Positions 63,947 to 64,000 of a DNA stretch of 64,000 nucleotides are shown here, piece after piece (position 1 is the stretch's first letter; the number at the start of each line of letters is the position of its first letter). The notes beneath the pieces were generated by a model, which saw only the letters and a program-made list of their open reading frames with translations, had not been told where the DNA came from and did not search any database. The stretch is taken from contig NC_084491.1 of NCBI RefSeq assembly GCF_030035675.1, positions 27,507,801 through 27,571,800 on the forward strand. Reading direction: 5' to 3'. The translations under genes and the position numbers were made by a program. This DNA is from Rhineura floridana (Eukaryota > Chordata > Lepidosauria > Squamata > Rhineuridae).

Positions 63947-64000
63947 TTGTGAAGGCCACAGCTTTGTGGCAGAGCCCTGCCTTGCATGCAAAAAGTGCCA
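63947..64000 (+). mobile_element. AlaSINE head, cut by the window end
   Basis: AGGCCACAGCTTTGTGGCAG, CTTGCATGCAAAAAGTGCCA. Confidence 0.65.

Noticed and set aside
39359-64000. Neurogranin (NRGN) coding exon expected by synteny
   Set aside because: No IQ motif or N-terminal NRGN pattern could be found on the minus strand.

Overview
The window is vertebrate genomic DNA, most likely from a squamate reptile (a lizard). The case rests on two host genes in amniote order and on the repeats: CR1-clade and L2-like LINE ends, SINEs with Bov-B-like 3' tails, tRNA-Ala-derived SINEs, and a dense layer of short hAT-like non-autonomous DNA transposons with 8-bp target duplications. The species cannot be told from sequence alone.

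Genes. Both are on the + strand, head to tail. (1) The 3' end of ESAM (endothelial cell adhesion molecule): transmembrane exon 642-780 and last coding exon 2933-3383, ending in the family's PDZ-binding tail. Its upstream exons lie before the window. (2) A complete VSIG2 (V-set and immunoglobulin domain containing 2): seven coding exons from 13613 to 39358, giving a 336-residue protein with intact reading frame and splice sites. Human chromosome 11q24 has the same ESAM-VSIG2 order, with NRGN convergent beyond VSIG2. I found no NRGN coding sequence here, but a good minus-strand poly(A) site at 42037-42042 may mark the end of a convergent transcript. No other protein-coding gene is supported.

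Repeat families, with labels used below. F440: about 440 bp, termini YAGGGATGGG, 8-bp target duplications, quasi-tandem AT-rich units of about 31 nt inside; 15 copies. P115: 115-bp near-perfect palindrome, CAGAGCTTGG termini. P140: palindrome of about 140 bp, CAGGGATGGGGAACC-type termini. N350: about 340 bp, CAGGGGTGGGGAACC termini. D148 and D300: CAGTGGTGGCTGG termini. M300: CCACATCCACRCCATAC termini. C90: palindrome built around AGTAAGTCCCACTGA. G280: GGCCGGCCC ends. AlaSINE: tRNA-Ala-derived head. CR1-A: 3' tail ATTCTATG. CR1-B: 3' tail TTCTTATG.

Layout. 1-4.2 kb: ESAM end and 3'UTR. 4.2-13.4 kb: intergenic, with an interrupted antisense L2 LINE (7.65-8.9 kb). 13.4-39.4 kb: VSIG2, whose introns are largely repeats. 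39.4-64 kb: gene-poor flank with deeply nested insertions (46.1-46.9, 52.2-54.1, 56.8-57.7 kb) and a low-repeat stretch at 62.5-63.8 kb. ESAM and VSIG2 are related CTX-family adhesion proteins; both have a transmembrane exon with phase 1 entry and phase 2 exit, followed by a tail exon starting EDAxAP. The most notable non-genic content is the nested order of insertions, which allows relative dating of families. I saw no defence system, CRISPR array, operon or other exotic machinery.
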